This document shows, piece after piece, positions 1 through 7,590 of a stretch of DNA of 64,000 bases. The notes under the pieces are model-generated. The model did not search any database and was not told where the DNA came from. It saw nothing but the letters and a program-made list of their open reading frames with translations. The stretch comes from Rhodoferax potami (GTDB lineage: Bacteria > Pseudomonadota > Gammaproteobacteria > Burkholderiales > Burkholderiaceae_C), in the NCBI RefSeq assembly GCF_032193765.1, contig NZ_JAVBIJ010000001.1:2604001-2668000 (forward strand), given 5' to 3'. The position numbers and the translations under genes were made by a program. The number at the start of each line of letters is the position of its first letter. Position 1 is the stretch's first letter.

Positions 1-1
1 C

Positions 2-496
2 GCAGACGTCAGCGAATGGCGTGACGGCAGCTTTGTCACCCTGCGCCTCACATCCAGCATGTACCACCGCTTCCACGCCCCCCACCACTGCACCGTGGAC
101 GAAGTGCGCTACTTCTCGGGCGACACCTGGAACGTGAACCCGATTGCCCTCAAGCGGGTGGAAAAACTGTTCTGTAAAAACGAGCGCGCCTTCATCGGAA
201 CCCGGCTGAACGGCCCGGGCCCGCTGCAGGGGCAACGCGTGGCATTGGTGCCGGTGGCTGCGGTGCTGGTAGCCAGCATCCGGCTGCACTTTCTGGATGT
301 GTTGCTTCACCTGAAGTACACCGGCCCCAAAAAGATCGCCTGTAACGCAAGCTTTGAGCGCGGGCAGGAAATGGGCTGGTTTCAGCATGGCTCCACCGTG
401 ATCGTGCTGGCGCCCAAAGGCTTTGTGCTCGACGCAGGCTTAGAGCAAGGGTCGCGGGTGCGAATGGGCCAGCCGCTCCTTCGCTGGCAATCCTGA
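2..496 (+). CDS. psd: Phosphatidylserine decarboxylase, C-terminal part (5' end outside window)
   Basis: Makes phosphatidylethanolamine from phosphatidylserine at the inner membrane. The open frame runs from the first bases of the window (frame 2), so the true start lies upstream; about 164 residues are visible. The stretch MYHRFHAPHHC followed by DVRYFSGD-like and NVNPIA segments is typical of the proenzyme family. Near the C-terminus the self-cleavage site is visible as FQHGSTVIV; the conserved GST supplies the serine that becomes the pyruvoyl group, although the residue before it is His rather than the usual Leu of LGST. Its last 57 bases overlap the end of the convergent glycosyltransferase gene. 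The nearby LplT-like transporter fits phospholipid turnover. Confidence 0.9.
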   Translation, partial: ADVSEWRDGSFVTLRLTSSMYHRFHAPHHCTVDEVRYFSGDTWNVNPIALKRVEKLFCKNERAFIGTRLNGPGPLQGQRVALVPVAAVLVASIRLHFLDVLLHLKYTGPKKIACNASFERGQEMGWFQHGSTVIVLAPKGFVLDAGLEQGSRVRMGQPLLRWQS

Positions 497-1741
497 GGCG
501 CTTGCCCTGCTCGCTGCGGCCGACGCAAAAGGTCTGCCGTGGCGCTCCAGCACCGAGCGCAAGGTGTTCAAGAAGGTATCGGCCACCGCATCCCAGCTGC
601 GGTCGGCCACGGCCTTGGCAGCCGCCGCACGGAAGCGCGCGATGCGTTCAGGGTCCACCGCCATTTGCACTGCGGCATTGACGAAAGACACGTCGTCGCC
701 TGTGGGCACCAACACCCCGTTGTCACCACTTTCAATCAACTCCAGCGCTGCGGCACAGTCGTACGACACCACCGCTAGCCCGCTGGCCAATGCTTCGGGC
801 ACCACGTTGCCGTAGGTCTCTGTCATGCTCGGGAACAAAAACAGGTCCGCCGACGCATAGTGCGCAGCAAGGTCGCCGCCCTTTTGCACACCGGCAAAGG
901 TGGCTTCCGGGCACGCCTCGGTCAGCGCCTTGCGCAGAGGGCCATCGCCCACAAACACCAGCTTCACATTCGGCACACGGGCCTTGATGGCGCGGAACGC
1001 AGCCACCACTAAGCCCACGTTTTTCTCTTTGGCCAAGCGCCCCACCAGCAGGATGACGGGCTCATCGCCCTGCACGCCCCATTGGCGGCGCAGCGCATCC
1101 GATCGGTGTTGCGGGCCGAACTGCTCCAGCGCAACGCCGCGCGACAGCAGCGTCACGTTCTCGTAGCCTCGTGCGGTCAAGTCTTGCACTAGGCTGCGGG
1201 TGGGCACCATGGTGGCTTGGGTGCGGTTGTGCAGCTTGCGCAGGTAAGACTCGATCGGCGTCTTTAGGAGGCCAATGCCGTAGTGCTGCGAATAGCTCTG
1301 AAAATTGGTGTGAAACGAGCTGGTGATCGGCAGCTGCAACTTGCGCGCTGCCGCTACCGCAGACCAACCCAACGGCCCTTCGGTGACCACGTGCACGATG
1401 TCGGGTCGGCGTTCCCCCCAGAGCTTGATCAGACGGCTTTTGGAGGGCATGCCAAATCGCAGCTCACCGTAAGCCGGCAAAGGCACGCCTTTGGAAAGCA
1501 CTTCATCCAGCCCCTCATGCTGCAATCCAGCTTGCTCGCGCGGCTGGCGCGGTCGCACCACCTGCACTGAGTGGCCTTTTTGCAGCATGCCGTTGACAAG
1601 CCACCCCAGCGTCATGGCCACGCCATTGACTTCAGGGGGGAAGGTTTCTGTCACGACGGCAATCCGCAAACTGGAGAGCTGCGGAGCGAAGGACTCGATG
1701 AGGAGGTCGTCGGAGGTTTTCACACACCCGAGACTAGGCAC
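440..1741 (-). CDS. GT4-family glycosyltransferase
   Basis: A retaining nucleotide-sugar-dependent glycosyltransferase of 433 residues with GT-B fold. The N-terminal acceptor domain opens with the VTETFPPEVNGVA segment (about residues 30-42). The donor domain has GRLAKEKN (234-241) and the E-x7-E signature in SMTETYGNVVPEAL (about 305-318). This set resembles the PimB/SqdX-like branch that glycosylates lipids, but the acceptor cannot be read from sequence. The Met at 1741 is the only ATG before the conserved core, and the first 25 residues look unconserved, so a later non-ATG start is possible. The 3' end overlaps psd. The C-terminal tail, rich in Ala and Ser, is unlikely to be catalytic. Confidence 0.82.
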   Translation of the reverse strand: MPSLGCVKTSDDLLIESFAPQLSSLRIAVVTETFPPEVNGVAMTLGWLVNGMLQKGHSVQVVRPRQPREQAGLQHEGLDEVLSKGVPLPAYGELRFGMPSKSRLIKLWGERRPDIVHVVTEGPLGWSAVAAARKLQLPITSSFHTNFQSYSQHYGIGLLKTPIESYLRKLHNRTQATMVPTRSLVQDLTARGYENVTLLSRGVALEQFGPQHRSDALRRQWGVQGDEPVILLVGRLAKEKNVGLVVAAFRAIKARVPNVKLVFVGDGPLRKALTEACPEATFAGVQKGGDLAAHYASADLFLFPSMTETYGNVVPEALASGLAVVSYDCAAALELIESGDNGVLVPTGDDVSFVNAAVQMAVDPERIARFRAAAAKAVADRSWDAVADTFLNTLRSVLERHGRPFASAAASRASASGLPAKERLAHSHPRPLL

Positions 1742-1786
1742 CGCACATAACAGCTTGATGATGCTTTTTTGACAGTTTGGCGTCGC

Positions 1787-3046
1787 TCACGCCACCCGCA
1801 GCGGCCACCATTGCCCGCGGTAGAGCCCACACACCAGCGCCATCCCCACAACCACCATGATGCCAAAGCCCCATATCAAGGTGTGCAAAGGCAGGTTGAG
1901 CGCAGTGACACCGGCGTAAACCACCAGCATGACCAGCATGCCTGCGTTTTCGTTGAAACCCTGCACCGCAATCGAGCGCCCCGCTGTGAGCAAGGTGTAA
2001 CCCCGATGCTGCAGCAGCGCGTTCATGGGGACTACAAAAAACCCAGCCATAGCGCCCACCACGATCATCAGCACCGCGGCGGCATAAATCGACTGCACCC
2101 ACAGCATCATCGGTATCACAACACCCAGCAACAGCCCCAGCGGCAACAGATGGACAGCCCGCTCCAGCACCACAAATCGGCTCGCAGCGATGGCGCCGAC
2201 CACGACACCCAGAGCGGTTACCCCCTGCAGGTAGGCGGCTTGATCCAGAGGCAGGCCAAACGCCTCGTGCGCCCAACGCAACACGACCAGTTGCAGCGTG
2301 GCGCCGACGCCCCACAACAAGGTGGTCACCGCCATGGACATGCCCCCGACCTTGTCGCGCCAGAGCACCAGGTTTTCGCGCCAGAACCGCAACACCAACG
2401 TACGCGGGTGAATCGAATGGGCGTCGTAGCGGGCGCCGCTATCGGGGATCCAGAGGCACACCACCATGGCGATGCTGTTCAACAGCAGCAAGACCACCAT
2501 GCCCCCCGCGTAAGCACTGCCCTCAGCGGGCTGCCAGGCTAGCAACAGGGGACTGATCAAGAGTCCCCCCAGAACCGTGCCCAAAATAACGGCACACACC
2601 GTGGCCCCTTCAAAAAATCCATTCGCACGCACCAGCGCTGCGGGCGGCAGCAACTCGGTCATCAGCCCGTATTTCGCCGGCGCATAAAGAGCGGCACCCC
2701 ACCCTGCCACCGCAATGGCCAGCAGAGGATCCACCCCCTGCAACAACAGCAACATGGCAATGACCTTGAATGCGTTGGACAACACCATCACCCGCCCCTT
2801 GCGGAATGCATCTGACGCGGGCCCCACAAATGGTGCCAACACCACATAAAACACGGTGAACCCGATTTTGAGCATTGGTATCCGCCAATCCGCCTCTGCC
2901 AACTCCATCACCCGGGCGATCGCCACAATCAAAAACGCGTTGTCCGCAAGGGTGGAGAGAAATTGAACACCCAACAACAAGTAGAACGCTCGGGGCATGG
3001 GGCGACTGGAGTTCGGCATAGCGTTGCAGAGAGTAAAGCTGCGCAT
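1787..3046 (-). CDS. lplT: Lysophospholipid transporter LplT-like MFS protein
   Basis: Major-facilitator protein of about 419 residues, predicted to flip lysophospholipids across the inner membrane for re-acylation. Features shared with LplT are the early GVQFLSTLADNAF helix, the APFVGPASDAFRKGRVM loop 2-3 motif, and the AALYAPAKYGLMTELLP and VRANGFFEGATV stretches. Twelve hydrophobic segments fit the family. The start is uncertain: ATG codons at 3046, 3019 and 2998 are all in frame, none has a convincing ribosome site, and comparison with E. coli LplT favours one of the two later ones. In enterobacteria LplT is fused or adjacent to an acyltransferase; here plsC lies elsewhere, but psd is close by. 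Confidence 0.8.
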   Translation of the reverse strand: MRSFTLCNAMPNSSRPMPRAFYLLLGVQFLSTLADNAFLIVAIARVMELAEADWRIPMLKIGFTVFYVVLAPFVGPASDAFRKGRVMVLSNAFKVIAMLLLLQGVDPLLAIAVAGWGAALYAPAKYGLMTELLPPAALVRANGFFEGATVCAVILGTVLGGLLISPLLLAWQPAEGSAYAGGMVVLLLLNSIAMVVCLWIPDSGARYDAHSIHPRTLVLRFWRENLVLWRDKVGGMSMAVTTLLWGVGATLQLVVLRWAHEAFGLPLDQAAYLQGVTALGVVVGAIAASRFVVLERAVHLLPLGLLLGVVIPMMLWVQSIYAAAVLMIVVGAMAGFFVVPMNALLQHRGYTLLTAGRSIAVQGFNENAGMLVMLVVYAGVTALNLPLHTLIWGFGIMVVVGMALVCGLYRGQWWPLRVA

Positions 3047-3099
3047 GCTGCCCGTGGGTTATGAAGCCTGCGTGACACGCCCCGTGACGCAGCCGTGTC

Positions 3100-3627
3100 A
3101 TGGATTTGCCGCAATCCGTCCCTAGCATGCTGCGAAACTTGCTACCGGAGCCTGCCTTGCGACACCGACTTGCCCACTGGGCTACCCATGCGTTGATTGG
3201 CTGCGCGTATCTCAGCGTTCCGGTGGCTCCGGCCGTAGCCAGCCTGGTGTTTTGGCGGCGGCGATACCTGCTCCGCTACCGGACCACCATGCGCAAAACG
3301 CTGACCCATATTCAGGCGCTGCGGCAGGGCCCTGCACTGCATTACTTCCGGGACGTGGCTGGCCAGGTGAAACAAGTGCCGGAGCACATTGAAGGTGAAT
3401 GCGTGCAGTGCGGCAACTGCTGCATGAACCACCAATGCATGTTTCTGGAGCCTGCAGGCGCAGAAAAATTTCAATGTGGTATCTATCACTCCCCGCTGCG
3501 CCGTTGGTCCAACTGTGGTTCGTTTCCGCTCCACGGCCATGACATCGCCCGATACCAATGCCCCAGCTACTATGTCTCGGGCGGTCAAGACAAACCTGTC
3601 ATCCCGATTCACCCGGCACGGACTTAA
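3100..3627 (+). CDS. Cys-rich protein with CxxCGNCC motif
   Basis: Unrecognised protein of 175 residues. One probable membrane helix lies at about residues 31-51 and is followed by basic residues (FWRRRYLLRYR). A cysteine-rich part carries C101, C104, C107, C108 and C113 (ECVQCGNCCMNHQC), then C126, C139 and C154. The CxxCxxCC cluster resembles the metal- or Fe-S-binding cluster of YkgJ-type proteins, but the rest does not match well enough to name it. It starts 53 bases from lplT, divergently. A second ATG at 3127 is a possible start. Function unknown; a membrane-anchored metal-cluster protein is an inference. Confidence 0.72.
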   Translation: MDLPQSVPSMLRNLLPEPALRHRLAHWATHALIGCAYLSVPVAPAVASLVFWRRRYLLRYRTTMRKTLTHIQALRQGPALHYFRDVAGQVKQVPEHIEGECVQCGNCCMNHQCMFLEPAGAEKFQCGIYHSPLRRWSNCGSFPLHGHDIARYQCPSYYVSGGQDKPVIPIHPART

Positions 3628-3642
3628 CGCGCCCCCAAACAA

Positions 3643-3665
3643 AAAGCCGCTGAAACAGCGGCTTT
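3643..3665 (-). terminator. Rho-independent terminator of cytochrome c4 gene
   Basis: A perfect 10-bp stem (3643-3652 with 3656-3665) has a 3-base loop. On the minus strand it is followed by TTTTTGTTTG. It sits between two convergent genes and may also weakly stop the upstream plus-strand gene, which lacks a T run. Confidence 0.85.
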
Positions 3666-3687
3666 GAGTTGAGGGAGGCAGTGGCGA

Positions 3688-4353
3688 TTACTTGAATCGG
3701 TTTTGCGGCACCACTTGCAAATCGGAGGGCAAGGAGCCCACGTAATTCGCCAGCTCTTTGAGTTCAGCGTTGCTGAACTGCTTGGCAATACCACCCATGA
3801 TCGCGTTGCCACGACCGATGTTGGCGTTGCCTTCAACTTTGTAAGCCTTGAGCGCAACAAACAGGTAATCGCTGTGCTGGCCGGCAATTTTGGGGTAAGT
3901 CGGGTCGATAGGCTTGCTCAAAGACTCGCCGTGGCAGGAGGCGCAGTTGCCTTTGGTCAGCAGTGCGTTGACCTTTTCAGAGGCTGCAGCCGCTTTGCCC
4001 AGTGCAGGGGCACCGGCCACCACACCACTGGCTTCGTAATAAGCCGCCAAGTCCGCGATGTCTTGGTCGGTCAAGGAGGCCGCGATACCCTTCATGGAGG
4101 GATGCTTGCGCTCGCCCTTCTTGTAGGCATTCAACGAGGCCGCAATGTACTGGCCGGTTTGCCCGGAAATCTTGGGGACCTTGTGGATTTCAGGGAAGCT
4201 GGACTGGTAACCCACGATGCCATGGCAGCCAATACACATGGCGTTCTTTTTGGCTCCCGCCTTCACATCACCCTGCACACCCTCAGCATGAGCAGCGAAA
4301 ACGGTCACAGAAGCGACAAGCGCGGCGGACAGCGACAAGAGAAGTTTGTTCAT
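3688..4353 (-). CDS. Diheme cytochrome c4
   Basis: Periplasmic or membrane-associated electron carrier with two covalently bound hemes, usually feeding cytochrome oxidases. The 221-residue protein begins with a signal peptide (about 1-23, AHA before the mature EGVQGD). Two heme sites are visible, CIGCH at 40-44 and CASCH at 137-141, each about 45 residues before a likely axial Met (HPSMKG near 87 and AIMGG in the second half). The two-domain layout and length are those of c4. It is transcribed alone, with a TATAAT -10 box upstream and a strong terminator downstream. Confidence 0.93.
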   Translation of the reverse strand: MNKLLLSLSAALVASVTVFAAHAEGVQGDVKAGAKKNAMCIGCHGIVGYQSSFPEIHKVPKISGQTGQYIAASLNAYKKGERKHPSMKGIAASLTDQDIADLAAYYEASGVVAGAPALGKAAAASEKVNALLTKGNCASCHGESLSKPIDPTYPKIAGQHSDYLFVALKAYKVEGNANIGRGNAIMGGIAKQFSNAELKELANYVGSLPSDLQVVPQNRFK

Positions 4354-4400
4354 TTTGCGATGACAATCACAGAGTGATGACGTGGTGGTTTTGTGAAACC

Positions 4401-4406
4401 ATTATA
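4401..4406 (-). promoter_or_regulatory. Putative -10 box for cytochrome c4
   Basis: On the minus strand this reads TATAAT, about 48 bases upstream of the cytochrome c4 start codon. The matching -35 region is poor, so this is a tentative sigma-70 promoter. Confidence 0.35.
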
Positions 4407-4473
4407 TCGAGAAGGCCCTCCGTAGAACCCCTATGTTTGATCGCTATCAAGCAGCAACACAGACGCTTTTGCT

Positions 4474-5328
4474 ATGAAATTCACCGGTACCTCCAACTAC
4501 GTTGCCACCCAGGACCTGATGCTGTCGGTCAACGCCGCCATCACCCTGCAGCGCCCCTTGCTCGTCAAGGGCGAGCCCGGAACCGGCAAAACCATGCTGG
4601 CCGAAGAGGTGTCTGATGCCTTGGGCATGCCCTTGCTGCAGTGGCACATCAAGTCCACCACCAAGGCCCAGCAGGGCCTGTATGAGTACGACGCCGTGAG
4701 CCGCCTGCGCGACTCGCAGCTCTCGGATGTGGATGGCGGTGAGCGCGTCAAAGACATCAACAACTACATCATCAAGGGCGTGCTGTGGCAGGCCTTCACC
4801 GCCGACCAACCCGTGGCGCTGCTGATTGACGAAATCGACAAGGCCGACATCGAATTCCCCAACGACCTGTTGCGCGAAATCGACCGCATGGAGTTTTACT
4901 GCTACGAAACACGCCAGCTCATCAAGGCCAAGCACCGGCCGCTGGTGTTCATCACCTCTAACAACGAAAAAGAGCTGCCCGACGCGTTTTTGCGCCGCTG
5001 CTTCTTCCACTACATCAAGTTCCCGGACGCGGCCACCATGCAGAGCATTGTGGATGTGCACTTCCCCGGCCTGAAAAAAGAGCTGGTCAGCGCCGCCATG
5101 AAAACCTTCTTCGAGGTGCGCAACCTGCCGGGCCTCAAGAAAAAACCGTCCACCAGCGAACTGCTGGACTGGCTCAAGCTGCTGCTGGCTGAAGACATTC
5201 CGGCCGAAGCCCTGCAAAGCAAAGACGACAAAATGGCTATGCCCCCGCTGGTGGGTGCGCTGCTGAAAAACGAACAAGACGTCACGCTGTTTGAAAAGCT
5301 GATGTTCATGCAACGCCACAACCGCTGA
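4474..5328 (+). CDS. MoxR-family AAA+ ATPase
   Basis: ATP-driven chaperone of 284 residues, thought in this family to remodel or insert metal centres with a VWA-domain partner. Walker A is GEPGTGKT (33-40), Walker B LLIDEID (116-122), and the sensor-1 strand is VFITSNN (158-164). An arginine-rich LRRCF stretch follows, as expected for AAA+ proteins. It is first in a tight four-gene run (gaps of 10, 4 and 10 bases) ending in a CoxE-like VWA protein, the classic MoxR partner. The target is unknown; cytochrome c4 diverges from it, but a link is only a guess. Confidence 0.9.
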   Translation: MKFTGTSNYVATQDLMLSVNAAITLQRPLLVKGEPGTGKTMLAEEVSDALGMPLLQWHIKSTTKAQQGLYEYDAVSRLRDSQLSDVDGGERVKDINNYIIKGVLWQAFTADQPVALLIDEIDKADIEFPNDLLREIDRMEFYCYETRQLIKAKHRPLVFITSNNEKELPDAFLRRCFFHYIKFPDAATMQSIVDVHFPGLKKELVSAAMKTFFEVRNLPGLKKKPSTSELLDWLKLLLAEDIPAEALQSKDDKMAMPPLVGALLKNEQDVTLFEKLMFMQRHNR

Positions 5329-5338
5329 GCCATACCCG

Positions 5339-5560
5339 ATGAAAAATAATCCGTTGATCGAAGGCCTATCCGACGCCATAGGCTTTGTGGGTGGTGCATT
5401 ACTGGGCTTCTGGTTGGGCCGCTTGTTAGGACTTGATGTATTCGCGCAGGGCTACGGAGCCGCCAGCATCGGCGGCATTGTGCTGGTGGGTGTGGGCGGT
5501 GGACTGGGCCTTCAGGCTGCGCGCCGCTGGCGCAATCGCAACCAGGACAAGGCAGACTAA
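5339..5560 (+). CDS. Small glycine-rich membrane protein
   Basis: A 73-residue protein of unknown function. Two hydrophobic glycine-rich stretches (about residues 13-31 and 40-58) suggest a membrane hairpin, and the C-terminus is basic (RRWRNRNQDK). It lies 10 bases after the MoxR gene and 4 bases before the acetyltransferase, so it is almost certainly co-transcribed. It may anchor the MoxR-VWA pair at the membrane, but nothing in the sequence proves that. Confidence 0.65.
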   Translation: MKNNPLIEGLSDAIGFVGGALLGFWLGRLLGLDVFAQGYGAASIGGIVLVGVGGGLGLQAARRWRNRNQDKAD

Positions 5561-5564
5561 GCCC

Positions 5565-6161
5565 ATGGCATTCGTCGAACCCGTCATCCTGAGTGCCCGA
5601 GGCATCACTTTGCTTCCGCTGGCGCTGGAGCACGAAGCGGGCTTGCGCCTTGCCGCGGCCGACGGCGAGCTCTGGAATATCCGCGTGACCTCGGTCCCCG
5701 AGCCGGAAAACACCCGCAAATACATCGAAGACGCGCTCGCCATGCGCGAAGCTGGCAACCGCTTTGCCTTCGCCGTCACCGAAACGGCCACTGGCAAGGT
5801 GCTGGGCTGCAGCAGCTACCACGACATCGTGCCGGCAGTGAAGCGCGTCGAAATCGGCTGGACCTGGTACGCCAAAAGCAGCCAGCGCAGCCACGTCAAC
5901 ACCACCGCCAAGCTACTGCTGCTGACCCACGCTTTCGAGACTTTGGGCTGTCATGTGGTGGGCTGGCGCACCGACAACTTCAATTTCGCGTCCCAAGCAG
6001 CCATCGAGCGCTTGGGCGCAAAAAAGGACGGCGTGATCCGTGGCCACGCCCTGCGCCGCGACGGCACCATCCGCGACACCGTGATGTACAGCCTGCGCTG
6101 CGGCGAATGGCCTGAAGTGAAGGCACAGCTCTTGTACCTGTTGGACAAACCGCGCACCTGA
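5565..6161 (+). CDS. GNAT-family N-acetyltransferase
   Basis: Acyl-CoA dependent acetyltransferase of 198 residues, closest to the RimJ/RimL-like group. Signs are the N-terminal ITLLPLALEHEAGL strand/helix, the GNRFAFAVTE and GKVLGCSSYHDI strands, and the VEIGWTWYAKSSQRSHVN acetyl-CoA binding region, with a FNFASQAAIERLGAKKDGV C-terminal motif. The start ATG at 5565 was chosen because the longer frame overlaps the preceding gene in another reading frame. The substrate (protein N-terminus or small amine) is not known. Its place between a MoxR ATPase and its VWA partner is unusual. Confidence 0.85.
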   Translation: MAFVEPVILSARGITLLPLALEHEAGLRLAAADGELWNIRVTSVPEPENTRKYIEDALAMREAGNRFAFAVTETATGKVLGCSSYHDIVPAVKRVEIGWTWYAKSSQRSHVNTTAKLLLLTHAFETLGCHVVGWRTDNFNFASQAAIERLGAKKDGVIRGHALRRDGTIRDTVMYSLRCGEWPEVKAQLLYLLDKPRT

Positions 6162-6171
6162 GGGCACCCCC

Positions 6172-7386
6172 ATGCTGCTGGACTTCTTCTACACCCTGCG
6201 CTCCGCCAAGCTACCCGTCTCGGTCAAGGAATACCTGACCCTGCTCGAGGCGCTGCAAAAAGGAGTGGTAGGGCCGAACTCGCATCCGGCGGATGGTGAG
6301 GGCGAGGCCAGCGGCTACAGCATTGACGACTTCTACTTTCTGGCCCGCACCACACTGGTGAAGGACGAGAAGCACTACGACAAGTTCGACCGGGCCTTCG
6401 GGGCTTACTTTAAAGGTATCGAGCAGGTCAGCGATTTCACCAAAGACATTCCAGCCGAATGGCTGCGCAAAAACCTCGAGAAGTTTTTGACGCCTGAAGA
6501 GCAAGCCAAGCTGCAGGCCATGGGCTGGAACGAGCTGATGGAGACGCTCAAGAAGCGCCTCGAAGAACAAAAAGAACGCCACGAGGGTGGCAGCAAGTGG
6601 ATTGGCACGGGCGGCACATCCCCTTTTGGCGCTTACGGACAGAACCCGCAAGGCATTCGCATCGGGCAGGACAAGAGCCGCAACCGCAGCGCCGTGAAGG
6701 TCTGGGACCAGCGCGCCTACAAAGACTACGACGACACCCAGGAACTCGGCACCCGCAACATCAAGGTGGCGCTGCGCCGTCTGCGCAAATTTGCCCGCGA
6801 AGGCCATGAAGACGAGCTGGACCTGGACGAGACCATCAGCAAGACTGCGGCCAACGCCGGCTTCCTCGATATCAAGATGCGCCCGGAACGGCACAACAAC
6901 GTCAAGGTGCTGCTACTGATGGACGTGGGCGGCACCATGGACGACCACATCCAGCGAGTGGAAGAGCTGTTCAGCGCGGCCAAGACCGAGTTCAAGCACC
7001 TGGAGTTTTATTACTTCCACAACTGCGTCTATGACTTCATGTGGAAGAACAACCGCCGTCGCTTTGCTGAGAAGTTTGATACTTGGGACATCATCCGCAA
7101 GTACAACAAGGACTACAAACTGATCTTTGTGGGCGACGCGACCATGAGCCCCTACGAAATTTTGCAGCCCGGCGGCAGCGTGGAGTACAACAATGAAGAG
7201 CCCGGAGCCGAATGGCTGCAGCGGCTGATGAACGCCTTCCCCAAGTTTGCCTGGATCAACCCTGAGCCCCAAGGCGTCTGGCAGTACCGCCAGAGCATCG
7301 CGGTCATCCAGCAGCTGGTGCAAAACAAGATGTACCCCCTCACCCTCAAAGGCCTGGAAGAGGCCATGCGGCAGCTGACCAAGTAG
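6172..7386 (+). CDS. CoxE-like VWA-domain protein, partner of MoxR
   Basis: A 404-residue protein of the CoxE/VWA group that works with MoxR ATPases. The N-terminal half starts LLDFFYTLRSAKLPVSVKEY and is largely helical and charged. The C-terminal half is a von Willebrand A fold, starting with the metal-site strand KVLLLMDVGGTMDDH (about residues 245-259). The metal-ion-dependent adhesion site is DxGGT instead of the usual DxSxS, so the first serine is replaced by glycine; this variant also occurs in bacterial relatives. Later VGDATMSPYE supplies the third metal-site loop. It is the last gene of the moxR run. Confidence 0.85.
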   Translation: MLLDFFYTLRSAKLPVSVKEYLTLLEALQKGVVGPNSHPADGEGEASGYSIDDFYFLARTTLVKDEKHYDKFDRAFGAYFKGIEQVSDFTKDIPAEWLRKNLEKFLTPEEQAKLQAMGWNELMETLKKRLEEQKERHEGGSKWIGTGGTSPFGAYGQNPQGIRIGQDKSRNRSAVKVWDQRAYKDYDDTQELGTRNIKVALRRLRKFAREGHEDELDLDETISKTAANAGFLDIKMRPERHNNVKVLLLMDVGGTMDDHIQRVEELFSAAKTEFKHLEFYYFHNCVYDFMWKNNRRRFAEKFDTWDIIRKYNKDYKLIFVGDATMSPYEILQPGGSVEYNNEEPGAEWLQRLMNAFPKFAWINPEPQGVWQYRQSIAVIQQLVQNKMYPLTLKGLEEAMRQLTK

Positions 7387-7442
7387 GCAGCACTCTGCGA
7401 CGGGGGATGCCCCGCGCGCAGGCCGATACAATCCCGCGTCCG

Positions 7443-7517
7443 GTCTCCGTAGTTCAATGGATAGAACGGCCCCCTCCTAAGGGGCAGATACAGGTTCGAT
7501 TCCTGTCGGGGGCACCA
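7443..7517 (+). tRNA. tRNA-Arg (anticodon CCT)
   Basis: A cloverleaf can be folded by hand. The acceptor arm GTCTCCG pairs with CGGGGGC (two G-T pairs). The anticodon stem GCCCC/GGGGC has loop CTCCTAA, giving anticodon CCT, and the T loop is GTTCGATTC. The CCA end is encoded at 7515-7517. A TACAAT at 7427-7432 could be its -10 box, but no good -35 is visible. Confidence 0.95.
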
Positions 7518-7537
7518 GCCATTTTTGCATCAAATCA

Positions 7538-7590
7538 GGCTCTGGCGCCCATGAGATATGCGCAAGCAGCTATCAAAAAGTGAGCAAATC
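7538..7590 (-). repeat. Dispersed Comamonadaceae-type repeat, copy A
   Basis: On the minus strand it reads GATTTGCTCACTTTTTGATA then GCTGCTTGCGCATATC and ends GGGCGCCAGAGCC. It starts exactly at the plsC stop codon and lies between plsC and tRNA-Arg. It shares the TTGCT...ATAGCTGCT(C/T)GCGC core with the other copies. Confidence 0.7.

Noticed and set aside
1769..2542. Long plus-strand frame opposite the LplT gene
   Set aside because: It is His/Gln-rich shadow of the antisense strand with no domain; the minus-strand frame has clear transporter features.
4438..4473. Possible dispersed-repeat copy before moxR
   Set aside because: Only GCTATCAAG-AGCA matches, too little to call.
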